A stretch of 39,963 nt of DNA from contig SCRC01000080.1 of NCBI GenBank assembly GCA_004297945.1, forward strand, positions 1 through 39,963, read 5' to 3'. Shown here in pieces: positions 1 to 7,614 of the stretch; positions within the stretch are counted from its first letter, which is position 1, and each line of letters starts with the position of its first letter. Below the pieces are notes generated by a model. The model worked only from the letters and a program-made list of their open reading frames with translations. It made no database searches and was not told the origin of the DNA. A program made the position numbers and the translations under genes. Source of the stretch: Candidimonas sp. (GTDB taxonomy: Bacteria; Pseudomonadota; Gammaproteobacteria; Burkholderiales; Burkholderiaceae_B).

Positions 1-26
1 GTAAGCGGTAAGCAGACGGCGTTATT
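1..26 (+). repeat. IS66 left terminal inverted repeat
   Basis: It starts GTAAGCGGTAAGC and continues into a GGCGTTAT block also found at the other end. It lies next to and slightly over the tnpC stop codon (22-24). Confidence 0.88.
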
Positions 27-274
27 GACGTGACGGGAGTTTGTCGCGTTGGTAGAGGTCGGAGCGTAGCGGATTTTTGGCGAACAGCGTCTTCCACGCG
101 CGCGGCGTGAGTTGCTCGACCAGCGATGCGGGGTGCTGGCCTACGCGCTGCAAGACGTCGATCAAGTAGTCGTAAGGATCGACCTCGTGCAGGCGACAGG
201 TCACCAGCAGGGATTGGACGATACCCACATGCCGGGCGCCCAGCTCGGTCCAGCAGAAATTCCAGTTTTTCCGA
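22..274 (-). pseudogene. tnpC: IS66 transposase TnpC, C-terminal piece
   Basis: The minus strand from 274 down reads KNWNFCWTELGARHVG and then GIVQSLLVTCRLHEVDPY..., ending at a TAA at 22-24. This is the conserved C-terminal tail of IS66 TnpC proteins (about 83 residues). It lacks its own start and is separated from the main part of the gene by the RIT element at 275-3808. Joining 5169-3809 to 274-22 gives 1614 bases, exactly 538 codons including the stop, so the two pieces were once one frame. A GTG at 228 could only start a meaningless 68-residue fragment. Confidence 0.88.
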
Positions 275-299
275 TTATGGAAATATTTCGATAATCGGA
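270..299. repeat. Palindromic site at left RIT junction (candidate recombinase core site)
   Basis: TCCGATTAT (270-278) and ATAATCGGA (291-299) form a perfect 9-bp inverted repeat around a 12-bp centre. Two inverted arms around a short spacer is the layout of a tyrosine recombinase crossover site. The right end of the element has only one equivalent arm. Confidence 0.5.
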
Positions 300-325
300 A
301 TTATGCAAAGTTGCGAATTATGACC
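295..325 (+). repeat. RIT left inverted repeat
   Basis: It begins TCGGAATTATGCAA followed by a second AATTATG motif at 317. It pairs with 3778-3808 in inverse orientation: the first 14 bases are identical, with partial agreement over about 31 bp. Confidence 0.7.
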
Positions 326-451
326 AGCACCGCGATGGCGGCTGTGCGAGAGCGTTCATTTGCGCGCGGTTTGCGGTCTATCGGGGTGCCATAAACCTTA
401 CATAATCACATACTCTCCATGAGCAGTCTGAACACCCAATGGAGGGATGTC

Positions 452-1711
452 ATGAGTCAAACTTCGTCTTTACGGCGTGGCCACAATGTGGCGTGTCGCT
501 GGTATTCGCAGTCGGGGCTGACGGCCGAGGCCGATTCGTATGTTCGCCACCTTACGGAGCGTGGGTACGCCGCGCCAACGGTCGAGTGTTATTTCCGAGG
601 CGTCGCACACTTCGCGCACTGGGGCCTGGCGCGAGGCATTACGCTTTACAACGCCAGTGGCGCCCAGATCAACCAATTTCTCTATGAGCATCTGCCACAT
701 TGCCGATGCGGCAAGTGGCGCTGTCGCACAGTGGGCGACAGTCGCGCCGCACTCAGGCACATGTGCGACATGTTGGCGGTTCAACGGCCTGCACCCGATC
801 AGAATGTATCCGATGCCATCGCAGCGGAACTGAAGGCATTCGTTGCCCACCTGCACAGCGTGCGGGGGCTTTCGGTAAGCACCTGCCGCCAACGATACCA
901 ACATGTTCTTGAATTTCTTGTCGACGGATTCGCCGCACGCCCCATTGATATTTCCGCGCTCGGGCCGCAAGACGTCAGGGATTTCGCGCTGCAACGCACA
1001 CGGAATTTTGCACCCGGTTCGGTTAATGTCGTCAGCATGTCCCTGCGCAGTTATTTCGCCTTTAAAGCGATCAGTGGCGTATCCACCGAAGCACTCGTCG
1101 CCGCGTTGCCGCACGCCGCAAACTGGCGCCACAGCGGCCTGCCCGATGCCCTGTCGCAAGAAGAGATCTCGCGATTGCTGGACGCCTTCGACCGCGGCCA
1201 CCCGACCGGAATGCGCGACTACGCCATTACCCTCTGCCTGTTGGACCTTGGGCTACGACGCGGCGAGATCGCGCGCCTACAGCTCGATGATATCGATTGG
1301 CGTGCGGGCGTGATCGCCATTCACGGCAAAGGCAGGCGCATCGACCTCATGCCGCTGCCGGCGCGCACCGGAGAGGCAATCGCCGCTTATCTCCAGAATG
1401 GCCGTCCACAGACCACGCAACGTGAAGTGTTCGTGCGCCACCGGCCTCCCATCAATTCACCGGTCGATCCGGACATCATCAGAGAGGCCGTGCGCCGAGC
1501 CGCGGCGCGCTGCGGCCTGCGGCAGCGCATTCGAGGCACGCATGTCTTTCGGCGTACGCTTGCTTGCCAGATGGTGGCCAACGCCGCGTCGTTCAAGGAC
1601 ATCGCCGATATACTGCGTCATCGCAGCCTGGATACAACCACCATCTATGCCAAGGTTGATCTGGCGTCACTGCGGCGTGTGCCCCTCGCGTGGCCGGGGA
1701 GAGTGAAATGA
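452..1711 (+). CDS. RIT tyrosine recombinase, first of trio
   Basis: A site-specific recombinase of the phage-integrase/XerD superfamily that would cut and rejoin DNA at the RIT ends together with the next two proteins. The 419-residue protein has an N-terminal SAM-like DNA-binding part and a C-terminal catalytic domain with all expected residues: Arg in LGLRRGE (near 269), Lys in HGKGR, HVFR (H364, R367), RHRS and the tyrosine in TTTIYAKVD (Y399). An unusual Cys-rich motif, HCRCGKWRC, near residues 80-90 resembles a metal-binding site. I chose ATG 452 because GGAGG precedes it by 6 bases; ATG 419 is in frame but lacks such a site. Its stop overlaps the next start as ATGA, so translation is probably coupled. 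Confidence 0.85.
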   Translation: MSQTSSLRRGHNVACRWYSQSGLTAEADSYVRHLTERGYAAPTVECYFRGVAHFAHWGLARGITLYNASGAQINQFLYEHLPHCRCGKWRCRTVGDSRAALRHMCDMLAVQRPAPDQNVSDAIAAELKAFVAHLHSVRGLSVSTCRQRYQHVLEFLVDGFAARPIDISALGPQDVRDFALQRTRNFAPGSVNVVSMSLRSYFAFKAISGVSTEALVAALPHAANWRHSGLPDALSQEEISRLLDAFDRGHPTGMRDYAITLCLLDLGLRRGEIARLQLDDIDWRAGVIAIHGKGRRIDLMPLPARTGEAIAAYLQNGRPQTTQREVFVRHRPPINSPVDPDIIREAVRRAAARCGLRQRIRGTHVFRRTLACQMVANAASFKDIADILRHRSLDTTTIYAKVDLASLRRVPLAWPGRVK

Positions 1712-2652
1712 ACAGCGCCATAGCCTTGACCGATCAGGTCGATCAATACCTCGTCGAGCGTCGACAGGCAGGATTCAAGCTTGAGATAGAAGGCCAGCAG
1801 CTACGGCGTTTCGCGCGTTTCGCCGAGAACCTCGGCCATCGCGGCCCGATCACCGTACAGCTTGCCGCCCTCTGGGCGACCAGTTCACGCGGCGCACGCA
1901 AACTGACCGCTGCGCGCAGAATCGAGGTGCTGCGACCGTTTGCCGCGTATTGCAAGCGTTTCGATACCGCGACTCAGATACCCCCCGCAATGCTCTTTGG
2001 ACGGGGGCATCGTCGCCTGATGCCGCACATCTATACGGAAGAGGAAATACAGGAGCTACTCCTTGCCTGCGAGGATCTGCGACCGCCTGGCGGCCTGCGC
2101 GGCGCCGCCTGTGCGACGATCTTCGGCCTGATGGCGGCCGCGGGCCTGCGTATTTCCGAGGCAACGAGTCTGGCGCGCACCGACGTTGATCTCGGGCAAC
2201 AGTTGCTGCATATCCAGCATGCCAAGTATGGCAAGTCGCGCTGTGTCCCAATCCATGAAACGACCGCGCAGGCTCTGGAGCGCTATGCCGCCAGGCGTGA
2301 CCGCGATCCGCGCGCGGCCCGCAACGAGGCATTCTTCCTGTTCGATTACGGCCGACCCGCATCGAGAAGCGGCGTCGAGTATGCGTTTAGCCGGCTGCGC
2401 ACGCGCCTGGGGTGGCGTGCCCGAGGCGACCATCCCAGGCCCCGCCTGCACGATCTGCGCCACACCTTTGTCTGCCGTAGATTGCAAGACTGGTACGCAC
2501 GCGGCATTGACGTCGACTCCAGCATTCTCGCCCTATCAACCTATATTGGTCATGTACACATTACCGATACCTATTGGTACGAAACAGCGACACCGCCGCT
2601 TCTGGCGATGGCCGCCCAGCGCTTTACGCACGGCAAGGAGGATCTGTCATGA
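1708..2652 (+). CDS. RIT tyrosine recombinase, second of trio
   Basis: The second recombinase of the trio, 314 residues. The N-terminal part (residues 1-100) is a core-binding domain. The catalytic domain shows Arg in AAGLRISEA, Lys in the AKYGKSR hairpin, HDLR followed by HTF, GHVHITDTYWY with the GH dipeptide and a nucleophile tyrosine. The ATG at 1708 overlaps the stop of the first gene and is preceded by GGGGAGA at good spacing. It ends at 2652, overlapping the third gene by ATGA. In RIT elements the three proteins are always different and keep this order, which suggests a heteromeric complex with separate roles. All catalytic residues are present, so the enzyme is probably active. Confidence 0.85.
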   Translation: MNSAIALTDQVDQYLVERRQAGFKLEIEGQQLRRFARFAENLGHRGPITVQLAALWATSSRGARKLTAARRIEVLRPFAAYCKRFDTATQIPPAMLFGRGHRRLMPHIYTEEEIQELLLACEDLRPPGGLRGAACATIFGLMAAAGLRISEATSLARTDVDLGQQLLHIQHAKYGKSRCVPIHETTAQALERYAARRDRDPRAARNEAFFLFDYGRPASRSGVEYAFSRLRTRLGWRARGDHPRPRLHDLRHTFVCRRLQDWYARGIDVDSSILALSTYIGHVHITDTYWYETATPPLLAMAAQRFTHGKEDLS

Positions 2653-3653
2653 CCCACCTTGCCATACAGCCATTGGGCGTGCTTGTACAGAAATTCTTCC
2701 TGCAGCGGCTTCAGCGGGAGCAATGCGTCAGCCCCTGCACCGTGCGTGCCTACCGCGACAGCTTTCGGTTGCTGTTGGATTTTGCTCATCGGCGCCTGCA
2801 TAAACCACCAAGCAAGATCGACCTGGACGATCTGGATTCGCCGCTAGTGCTTGATTTTCTCAATCACCTCGAGCAGGAACGGCACAACACCGCACGCAGC
2901 CGAAACGCCCGCCTTGCCGCGATTCACGCATTCATGGAGTATGTCTGCTTCGAAGAGCCCTCGGCGATGGCATTGGCCCAATCCGTGCTGGCCATTCCCA
3001 TGAAGCGCTTTGAGCAACCGCTGGTCGGATTCGTTTCGCGAGAGCAGATGCAAGCCATCCTCAACGCGCCAGACCTCGGCGCATGGACCGGCCAGCGCGA
3101 CCAGGTCATGCTGGCGACCTTGTACAACACCGGAGCGCGCGTCTCCGAACTTATCAGCATGAGGGTCTGCGACCTGACGCTCTCGCCCAGCGCGTGGGTG
3201 CGCATCCATGGCAAGGGCCGTAAGGAACGCGCGGTTCCACTATGGCCCCGCACCGCCAAGGCGCTCAGATACTGGCTGCGACAGTATCCACGCGCCCCGG
3301 ATGGGCCGTTGTTCCCCGGACGCGGCGGCCGCACAATGACCCGGGTCAGCGTGGCCGATCGCCTCAGGCTGGCCGTCCAGGGCGCCTCGAAACAATTTCC
3401 CGAGCTTGCGCGCCGCCGCGTCTCGCCCCATGTCATACGGCACACGGTCGCCATGCACATGCTACAGTCCGGCGTCGACATTACGGTGATCGCGCTGTGG
3501 CTCGGCCACGAAAGCCCAATCACAACACACCGTTACATTGAGGCCGACCTGCAAATGAAGGAGCGCGCCTTGCGGGCGCTGAGTCCGCCATTGCAAGGTC
3601 CTCTTCGATATCAGCCAGGCGACAGTCTCTTGAAGTTCCTACAGGCCCTGTGA
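2649..3653 (+). CDS. RIT tyrosine recombinase, third of trio (XerC/XerD-like)
   Basis: The third recombinase, 334 residues and the most Xer-like of the set. Residues 1-110 form a SAM-like core-binding domain (CTVRAYRDSFRLLLDF). The catalytic part has Arg in NTGARVSEL, Lys in IHGKGRKERAVPL, HVIRHTVAMHML, LWLGHESPITT and the tyrosine in HRYIEADLQ. The start ATG at 2649 overlaps the previous stop and has AAGGAGG 7 bases upstream, the strongest ribosome-binding site of the trio. The stop codon lies inside the subterminal inverted repeat TGTGATTATG. A longer in-frame start at 2574 is rejected because it would run deep into the previous gene. Confidence 0.85.
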   Translation: MTHLAIQPLGVLVQKFFLQRLQREQCVSPCTVRAYRDSFRLLLDFAHRRLHKPPSKIDLDDLDSPLVLDFLNHLEQERHNTARSRNARLAAIHAFMEYVCFEEPSAMALAQSVLAIPMKRFEQPLVGFVSREQMQAILNAPDLGAWTGQRDQVMLATLYNTGARVSELISMRVCDLTLSPSAWVRIHGKGRKERAVPLWPRTAKALRYWLRQYPRAPDGPLFPGRGGRTMTRVSVADRLRLAVQGASKQFPELARRRVSPHVIRHTVAMHMLQSGVDITVIALWLGHESPITTHRYIEADLQMKERALRALSPPLQGPLRYQPGDSLLKFLQAL

Positions 3654-3777
3654 TTATGCAAACCTTTTGACCGAGGACGACAAGCGGTCCAAGACCTTAT
3701 ACAGTCGCGAAGGCAACGGGTGGGGCGCTGGTGGCCTCACCCCCCTCTTGCGATCTGATTGAGCAACGTCATCAACT

Positions 3778-3808
3778 TTGCATAACTTTAAACCTTGCAT
3801 AATTCCGA
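3778..3808 (-). repeat. RIT right inverted repeat
   Basis: Read on the minus strand it begins TCGGAATTATGCAA and contains a second GTTATGCAAAG motif. Its outer edge abuts the IS66 codons for PMGR. Confidence 0.7.
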
Positions 3809-5169
3809 CCCATTGGAACGACGCGCAGCGCCCGTTCGAGGTGGTTCGTGTCGATTGCGACGTCCGGGTCATCAAGGTACACCTCGAGTCCGGCGCGCCG
3901 CTCACGGATGTAGTTCAGCGCCTTGGTGAACGGACTGCTGGGCAGGAACCCTTGCGCCTCGAAGTGCTTGTCGATCCATTTGAACAAGCGTTGTGCCACC
4001 GGCTTGGCCTGGGCCTGACGCCAAGCGCGCTTGGCCGCGCCGCTGAGTTCATTATTGCGGATGTGGGCCTCGGCGTCGTACAGCGCGGCGATGTACGCCA
4101 GCGCCGTGTCGGCGGGCGCCGGCTCGATGTCCCGGGCCTCGTATACCTCTCGGCGCGCGTGCGCCCAGCATTGCGCATGCGTGAGCCCCACCTGCTTGGC
4201 GTAACTGGCGTAGGCGGCGTAGCCGTCGCTCAGCAGCACGCCGTCCTCGGGCGGCGACAGCCCGAGCATGTCGCGCACGTGCTGGCCCGCGCGGCTGGGC
4301 GAATGCGTGAAGCAAATCTCGTCGCGCTCACCATAGATCGGCCAGAAGTAGGTGGTCTTCATCTTGCCGGGGCCCGCCCGGCCGGCCTTGATCGGGGTCT
4401 CGTCCATCGCCTTGACGCGGCTGGCCCGTATCGAATCGAGCTGCGCCTCGTAGATCGGTTCGAGCAGTGCCACGGTCGACTGCATCAGTTGCGTCAACCA
4501 CGCCCGACTGACCTTGATGCCGGCGTCGGCCAGGCGGCGGTGCTGGCGGTACAGCGGCAAGTGGTAGTCGAATTTATCGATCACCATGCCCACGACGAAG
4601 CTCACCTCGGCGCGGCTGCCCTCGATCACGCCCGCAGGCGCGCTCGGGCACGACAGCGCCTGCGTGTCTTTGCGCTTGATCAGGGGACGCACGTACTTGA
4701 GCACCACATAGCTGCCCGGACGCTGCGCCAAGCGGTGCGTGACCTTCTCGCCGATCACCTCGTACTGATCGGGCGCGAGCTGCGCCATCTCCGGGTTGGG
4801 CACGGCGATCACTTCCACCGGAACCCGACCCTCGTCAAAGAATAAACTCGATTCATCGGCACCCGCAGGCTTGGCCTGGCGCTCGTAGCCGGCCACCCCC
4901 GTTTTCTTGGCCGGCAGCGGCGTCTCGGGTACGGCCTCGAAGCCGACGCCCAGAATGCCCTGAACGCTTTCTGATTCAAGGTGGCGTTTCTCGCTTTTCT
5001 GGCCGAAGATCTGACGCTGGAACCAGGCGAGCTGGCGGCGCAGGTCGATGTTGTCGCGCTCCAGTTTGCCCACCAGATCGACCAGCTGCGCAGGCGTCAG
5101 CGCGGGCGCAGTGGCAGGCTTGAGCGGGGCAGAATGGAGAGCGGGCGGCATAGATAGATTATATTTCAT
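3809..5169 (-). pseudogene. tnpC: IS66 transposase TnpC, N-terminal and catalytic piece
   Basis: About 453 residues of an IS66 DDE transposase. Near the N terminus is a coiled-coil/leucine-zipper stretch (residues about 25-60), then the zinc-binding region and the catalytic core: D in MDETPIKAG, D in LLSDGYAAY and E in NHLERALRVVPMGR. The RIT element enters right after PMGR, about 8 codons after the catalytic Glu. The frame then reads through RIT end sequence for NYARFKVMQS and stops at 3772. All three acidic residues remain, but the conserved ~83-residue tail is cut off (22-274), so transposition activity is doubtful. The start ATG overlaps the tnpB stop. Confidence 0.88.
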
Positions 5170-5543
5170 GCGTCCGCATTTGTGCTCATATTTTGCGCCA
5201 TACGCGCCGTTTTTTGATAGCGTCGCCGCACTCTTTTAGGCTCGATGCCTTCGAGTAGAAGTTTCAGCCCCGTCCAGTCCATTTCGCGCGTGCTCACCGT
5301 GCTCCAGTCGCTGAGCAGCCGACCCCGCTCGAGCCGCTTGGCCCACACGCACCAGCCGCTGCGATCAAAGTACAACACCTTGATTTGGTTCGCGCGCTGG
5401 TTGATGAAGGCAAACAAATGGCCCGACAGCGGGTTCTCGTGCATCGTGTGTTTGGCCAGTGCGTACAAGCCATCGTAGGACAGTCGCATGCTGACCGGCT
5501 GCCCATACACGAACACACGGATTTGCCCTTCGGGAAAGAACAT
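5166..5543 (-). CDS. tnpB: IS66 accessory protein TnpB (Orf2)
   Basis: A 125-residue IS66 Orf2/TnpB protein, needed with TnpA and TnpC for transposition of three-gene IS66 elements. The family pattern is clear: YGQPVSMRLSYDGLYALAK, then HLFAFINQRANQIKVLYFDRSGWCVWAKRLERGRL. The length is normal. It overlaps tnpA by one base (TGATG) and tnpC by four (ATGA), so the three genes form one translationally coupled unit. The gene is uninterrupted, unlike tnpC. Its molecular activity in the family is not well established. Confidence 0.92.
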   Translation of the reverse strand: MFFPEGQIRVFVYGQPVSMRLSYDGLYALAKHTMHENPLSGHLFAFINQRANQIKVLYFDRSGWCVWAKRLERGRLLSDWSTVSTREMDWTGLKLLLEGIEPKRVRRRYQKTARMAQNMSTNADA

Positions 5544-5860
5544 CAGCGCCTCGCAATGTGCAAGACCAGGCCGTGGCCAAAATCAAGACGCACGTCCAGC
5601 GTCGCCTTGGCCGGCTCGATCAGCGCCATCGGCGGCGCTTCGCGCGCCGCAGGCCATGCGCCGGCATCAATGAAACCCGCCGTCGCCTCGGGCGCGCTGC
5701 CTGTTTCGACCAGGTATGTGCGCCAGCGATAAAACGCCGCCTGCGACACCCGCTCCGCCTGGCAAAACACCTTGATCGGTTGCCCGCTGGCGGCAAACCG
5801 CGCCAGCCGATGTTGCCACTCCACTTTCTTAGACAACTTTCCCTCGACCGCCTCCTGCAT
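5543..5860 (-). CDS. tnpA: IS66 accessory protein TnpA (Orf1)
   Basis: A helix-turn-helix IS66 Orf1 protein. Residues about 10-50 (KKVEWQHRLARFAASGQPIKVFCQAERVSQAAFYRWR) match the transposase-8-like HTH typical of these proteins. I place the start at ATG 5860 (105 residues, MQEAVEGKLSKK) because GGAG lies 7 bases upstream; an in-frame ATG at 5902 would add 14 unlikely residues. It ends with HIARR and its stop overlaps the tnpB start. It probably binds DNA at the IS ends or controls expression, as inferred for the family. Confidence 0.88.
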   Translation of the reverse strand: MQEAVEGKLSKKVEWQHRLARFAASGQPIKVFCQAERVSQAAFYRWRTYLVETGSAPEATAGFIDAGAWPAAREAPPMALIEPAKATLDVRLDFGHGLVLHIARR

Positions 5861-5919
5861 AACCCATCTCCATCGTGTTGAACATGCAGGAGATTGTGCC
5901 AAGGCGAGCGCCCGCCGGA

Positions 5920-5945
5920 TATAACGCCGCTGGCTTACCGCTTAC
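5920..5945 (-). repeat. IS66 right terminal inverted repeat
   Basis: The reverse complement starts GTAAGCGGTAAGC and matches positions 1-26 at about 22 of 26 bases. It marks the outer boundary of the IS; the truncated AbiEii-like reading frame begins 34 bp beyond it. Confidence 0.88.
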
Positions 5946-5978
5946 CTCCCAGGAGCCCTTTCCTTATTTGAGAAAACT

Positions 5979-6480
5979 CTACTTCTGGCTCCTGCGCTTT
6001 TGCGGGAGGATTACCAACAAGCGCTCATGGATGTTTAATAAGGCTTCGACTTCAATCGGCTCAGCCGTCATGCCCTTGAAGTGCGCATCGAAGGTCGCTG
6101 CGAAATCCGCAGGCACGCGAGGAGCCAGCATCTCCCAGGCAGGCTTGGGACTACAGGTCATGTAGACAAGAAAAGTACGCCAGAGCACCTGATCCGCCCG
6201 TTCGTCTTCCAGCAACAAGCCGACATCGAAAAGATCGCGCGGATGCTGCCGCGAGAGTGCCGCGGCCAGCTTGCCGGCATAGAGATCAGCAAAATCTAGC
6301 ACCTGCACCGAGGCAAAACCGAACGCCTCCTCCACCCTGGGGCGCACCACCATGATGCGCACTGGATGCACCGCACCGCGCATGACCGGATGGCCGGAAT
6401 ACGCACTAACTTCATAGATGTCTTCTGTCTGATTAGCCACCCCACCCACCCGCACCACTGACCACACCCACCAACCGTCA
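5979..6480 (-). pseudogene. AbiEii/AbiGii-type nucleotidyltransferase toxin, truncated
   Basis: The readable part starts around VMRGAVHPVRI and contains FADLYAGKLAAALSRQHPRDLFDVGLLLEDE, the conserved helical core of AbiEii-family toxins, followed by a stretch like the family's FxGMTxEPV region. The N-terminal nucleotidyltransferase motifs (GGTxL, DLD) are absent; sequence upstream of about 6480 reads as unrelated residues. The C-terminal end is abrupt (LLVILPQKRRSQK) and lies 34 bp from the IS66 end, so IS insertion may have trimmed it. I treat it as a dead toxin remnant. It may be the missing tail of the toxin whose first codons remain at 9217-9252, on the same strand. Confidence 0.65.
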
Positions 6481-6724
6481 ATGGCCATTACTTTTAACCC
6501 TCTTGACCTTGCTCGCGATTGCCAGGTGCTGCCTGGGTTTTGAGCGGATTGCATGTTTTCGTGCATAAATGATGTTTTTTGGGACAAATCACTGGATCGC
6601 GTGGTATTGGGAAGATACTTTGTACATGTGAAAAAGTTGGTTTCCTATCCACTCTGTCTGCACTACCTCACTAATGATATTTTTTGTGCATTACGACTCT
6701 AATAAGGAGACATATAGCTCATAA

Positions 6725-6739
6725 AACATAACTTATGTT
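6725..6739. promoter_or_regulatory. Candidate operator upstream of abiE pair
   Basis: AACATAA and TTATGTT form a perfect 7-bp inverted repeat around one base, 14 bp before the first start codon in a very AT-rich leader. AbiEi antitoxins are known to repress their own operon by binding inverted repeats here, so this is a likely target; the match itself is only positional. Confidence 0.45.
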
Positions 6740-6753
6740 ATTATTTTTGTTTA

Positions 6754-7614
6754 ATGCGTCTCTTCACAGGGGGCAAATTGAACAAAATACATAATTCTCA
6801 GACGAAGACACTGGGGCCTCGTGCAGCACAACTAATCGTGGAGCTTAATGAGCTACGACGATCCACATTCACCCTCGCCGATGTCGGTTTAATCACCGGT
6901 CTATCAGCGTCAGCGGCCCGTAATCTCGTCCACAAAGCACAGCAAAGAGGCTTGGTGACACGACTGAAACCTGGACTGTACAACCTTGTACCCTTCGAAC
7001 TTGGCCGGGCCACTGAGCACGTCGATAGTCCGTATCTTATTGCACGCGAACTCGCCGGTGCCGCGCCCTACTTTTTATCGCACGGGACTGCATTTGAACT
7101 GCATCGCATGGTGACACAGCCAAACTTCACCATTTATGTTTCATGCACACGGCGCGTGCGCCCGCAGACAGTGGGTGGTTATGACTTTCGATTCATCCAC
7201 ATTACCGACAAACAAGAGTTCGGCATCATAAAACACTGGATCGACAAGCAGCGCTTTGTCATGATTAGTGATATGGAGCGCACCATCATCGATGGTCTGC
7301 GACATCCGGCCTACGTCGGTGGGATCAGCGAAGTCGCCAAAGGCTTGTGGATGAAACGGGACACACTAAAAATCGAACGACTGGTGAGCTATGCGCAGCG
7401 CGTCGGCGTCGGTGCAGTAATACGCCGTCTAGGCTACTTGCTGGAGCACTATGAGTTAGCCGATGCGTCAGCGCTCAAATCATTGCATGACTTAATAACG
7501 GCGACTTACATACGCCTCGACCCATTGCTACCTGCTGAAGGGGTTTACCTGTCGCGTTGGAGGCTCCAGCTTAACGTAACCCCCGAAGAACTAGACACCG
7601 TAAGGCTTAGCTGA
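6754..7614 (+). CDS. abiEi: AbiEi-family type IV antitoxin / transcriptional repressor
   Basis: A 286-residue protein with an N-terminal winged helix-turn-helix (residues about 25-75, TLADVGLITGLSASAARNLVHKAQQRGLV) followed by the AbiEi antitoxin domain (YLIARELAGAAPYFLSHGTAFELHRM, then TIYVSC and SDMERTIIDGLRHPAYVGG). In type IV modules this protein neutralises the nucleotidyltransferase toxin without stable binding and represses the operon. Its stop overlaps the toxin start by one base (TGATG), the expected operon order. The ATG at 6754 has no good ribosome-binding site; a TTG at 6778 sits just behind AGGGGG and could be the true start. Base use is more AT-rich than in the core genes, consistent with transfer. 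Confidence 0.85.
   Translation: MRLFTGGKLNKIHNSQTKTLGPRAAQLIVELNELRRSTFTLADVGLITGLSASAARNLVHKAQQRGLVTRLKPGLYNLVPFELGRATEHVDSPYLIARELAGAAPYFLSHGTAFELHRMVTQPNFTIYVSCTRRVRPQTVGGYDFRFIHITDKQEFGIIKHWIDKQRFVMISDMERTIIDGLRHPAYVGGISEVAKGLWMKRDTLKIERLVSYAQRVGVGAVIRRLGYLLEHYELADASALKSLHDLITATYIRLDPLLPAEGVYLSRWRLQLNVTPEELDTVRLS

Larger units (their letters stand above)
275..3808 (+). mobile_element. RIT (recombinase-in-trio) element inserted in IS66 tnpC
   Basis: Three tyrosine recombinase genes lie in a row with ATGA overlaps, the hallmark of RIT elements. The boundaries follow from rebuilding the uninterrupted IS66 gene: IS66 sequence ends at 274 and resumes at 3809. TTCCGA is present at both junctions (269-274 and 3803-3808). 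Inside are inverted repeats starting TCGGAATTATGCAA (295 rightward, 3808 leftward) and subterminal inverted copies of TGTGATTATG (401-410 and 3649-3658). The left end carries about 20 bp more than the right, including a palindrome at 270-299. No cargo gene is present. Confidence 0.85.
1..5945 (-). mobile_element. IS66-family insertion sequence, interrupted by a RIT element
   Basis: Both ends carry matching terminal inverted repeats. Positions 1-26 begin GTAAGCGGTAAGC, and the reverse complement of 5920-5945 begins with the same 13 bases; about 22 of 26 positions agree. Inside lie tnpA, tnpB and a split tnpC on the minus strand, the normal IS66 order. Without the 3534-bp insert the element would be 2411 bp, a usual IS66 size. 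The left end coincides with base 1 of the window, so the expected 8-bp target duplication cannot be checked; the right flank begins CTCCCAGG. Confidence 0.9.

Noticed and set aside
452-3653. Three integrases as phage or integron integrase remnants
   Set aside because: Order, ATGA overlaps, sizes and common inverted repeats fit one RIT element; no attI, cassettes or phage genes are visible.
3778-4845. 355-codon open frame on the plus strand
   Set aside because: It lies wholly antisense to the IS66 transposase and has the His/Arg/Leu-rich makeup of GC-driven shadow frames; no family motif.
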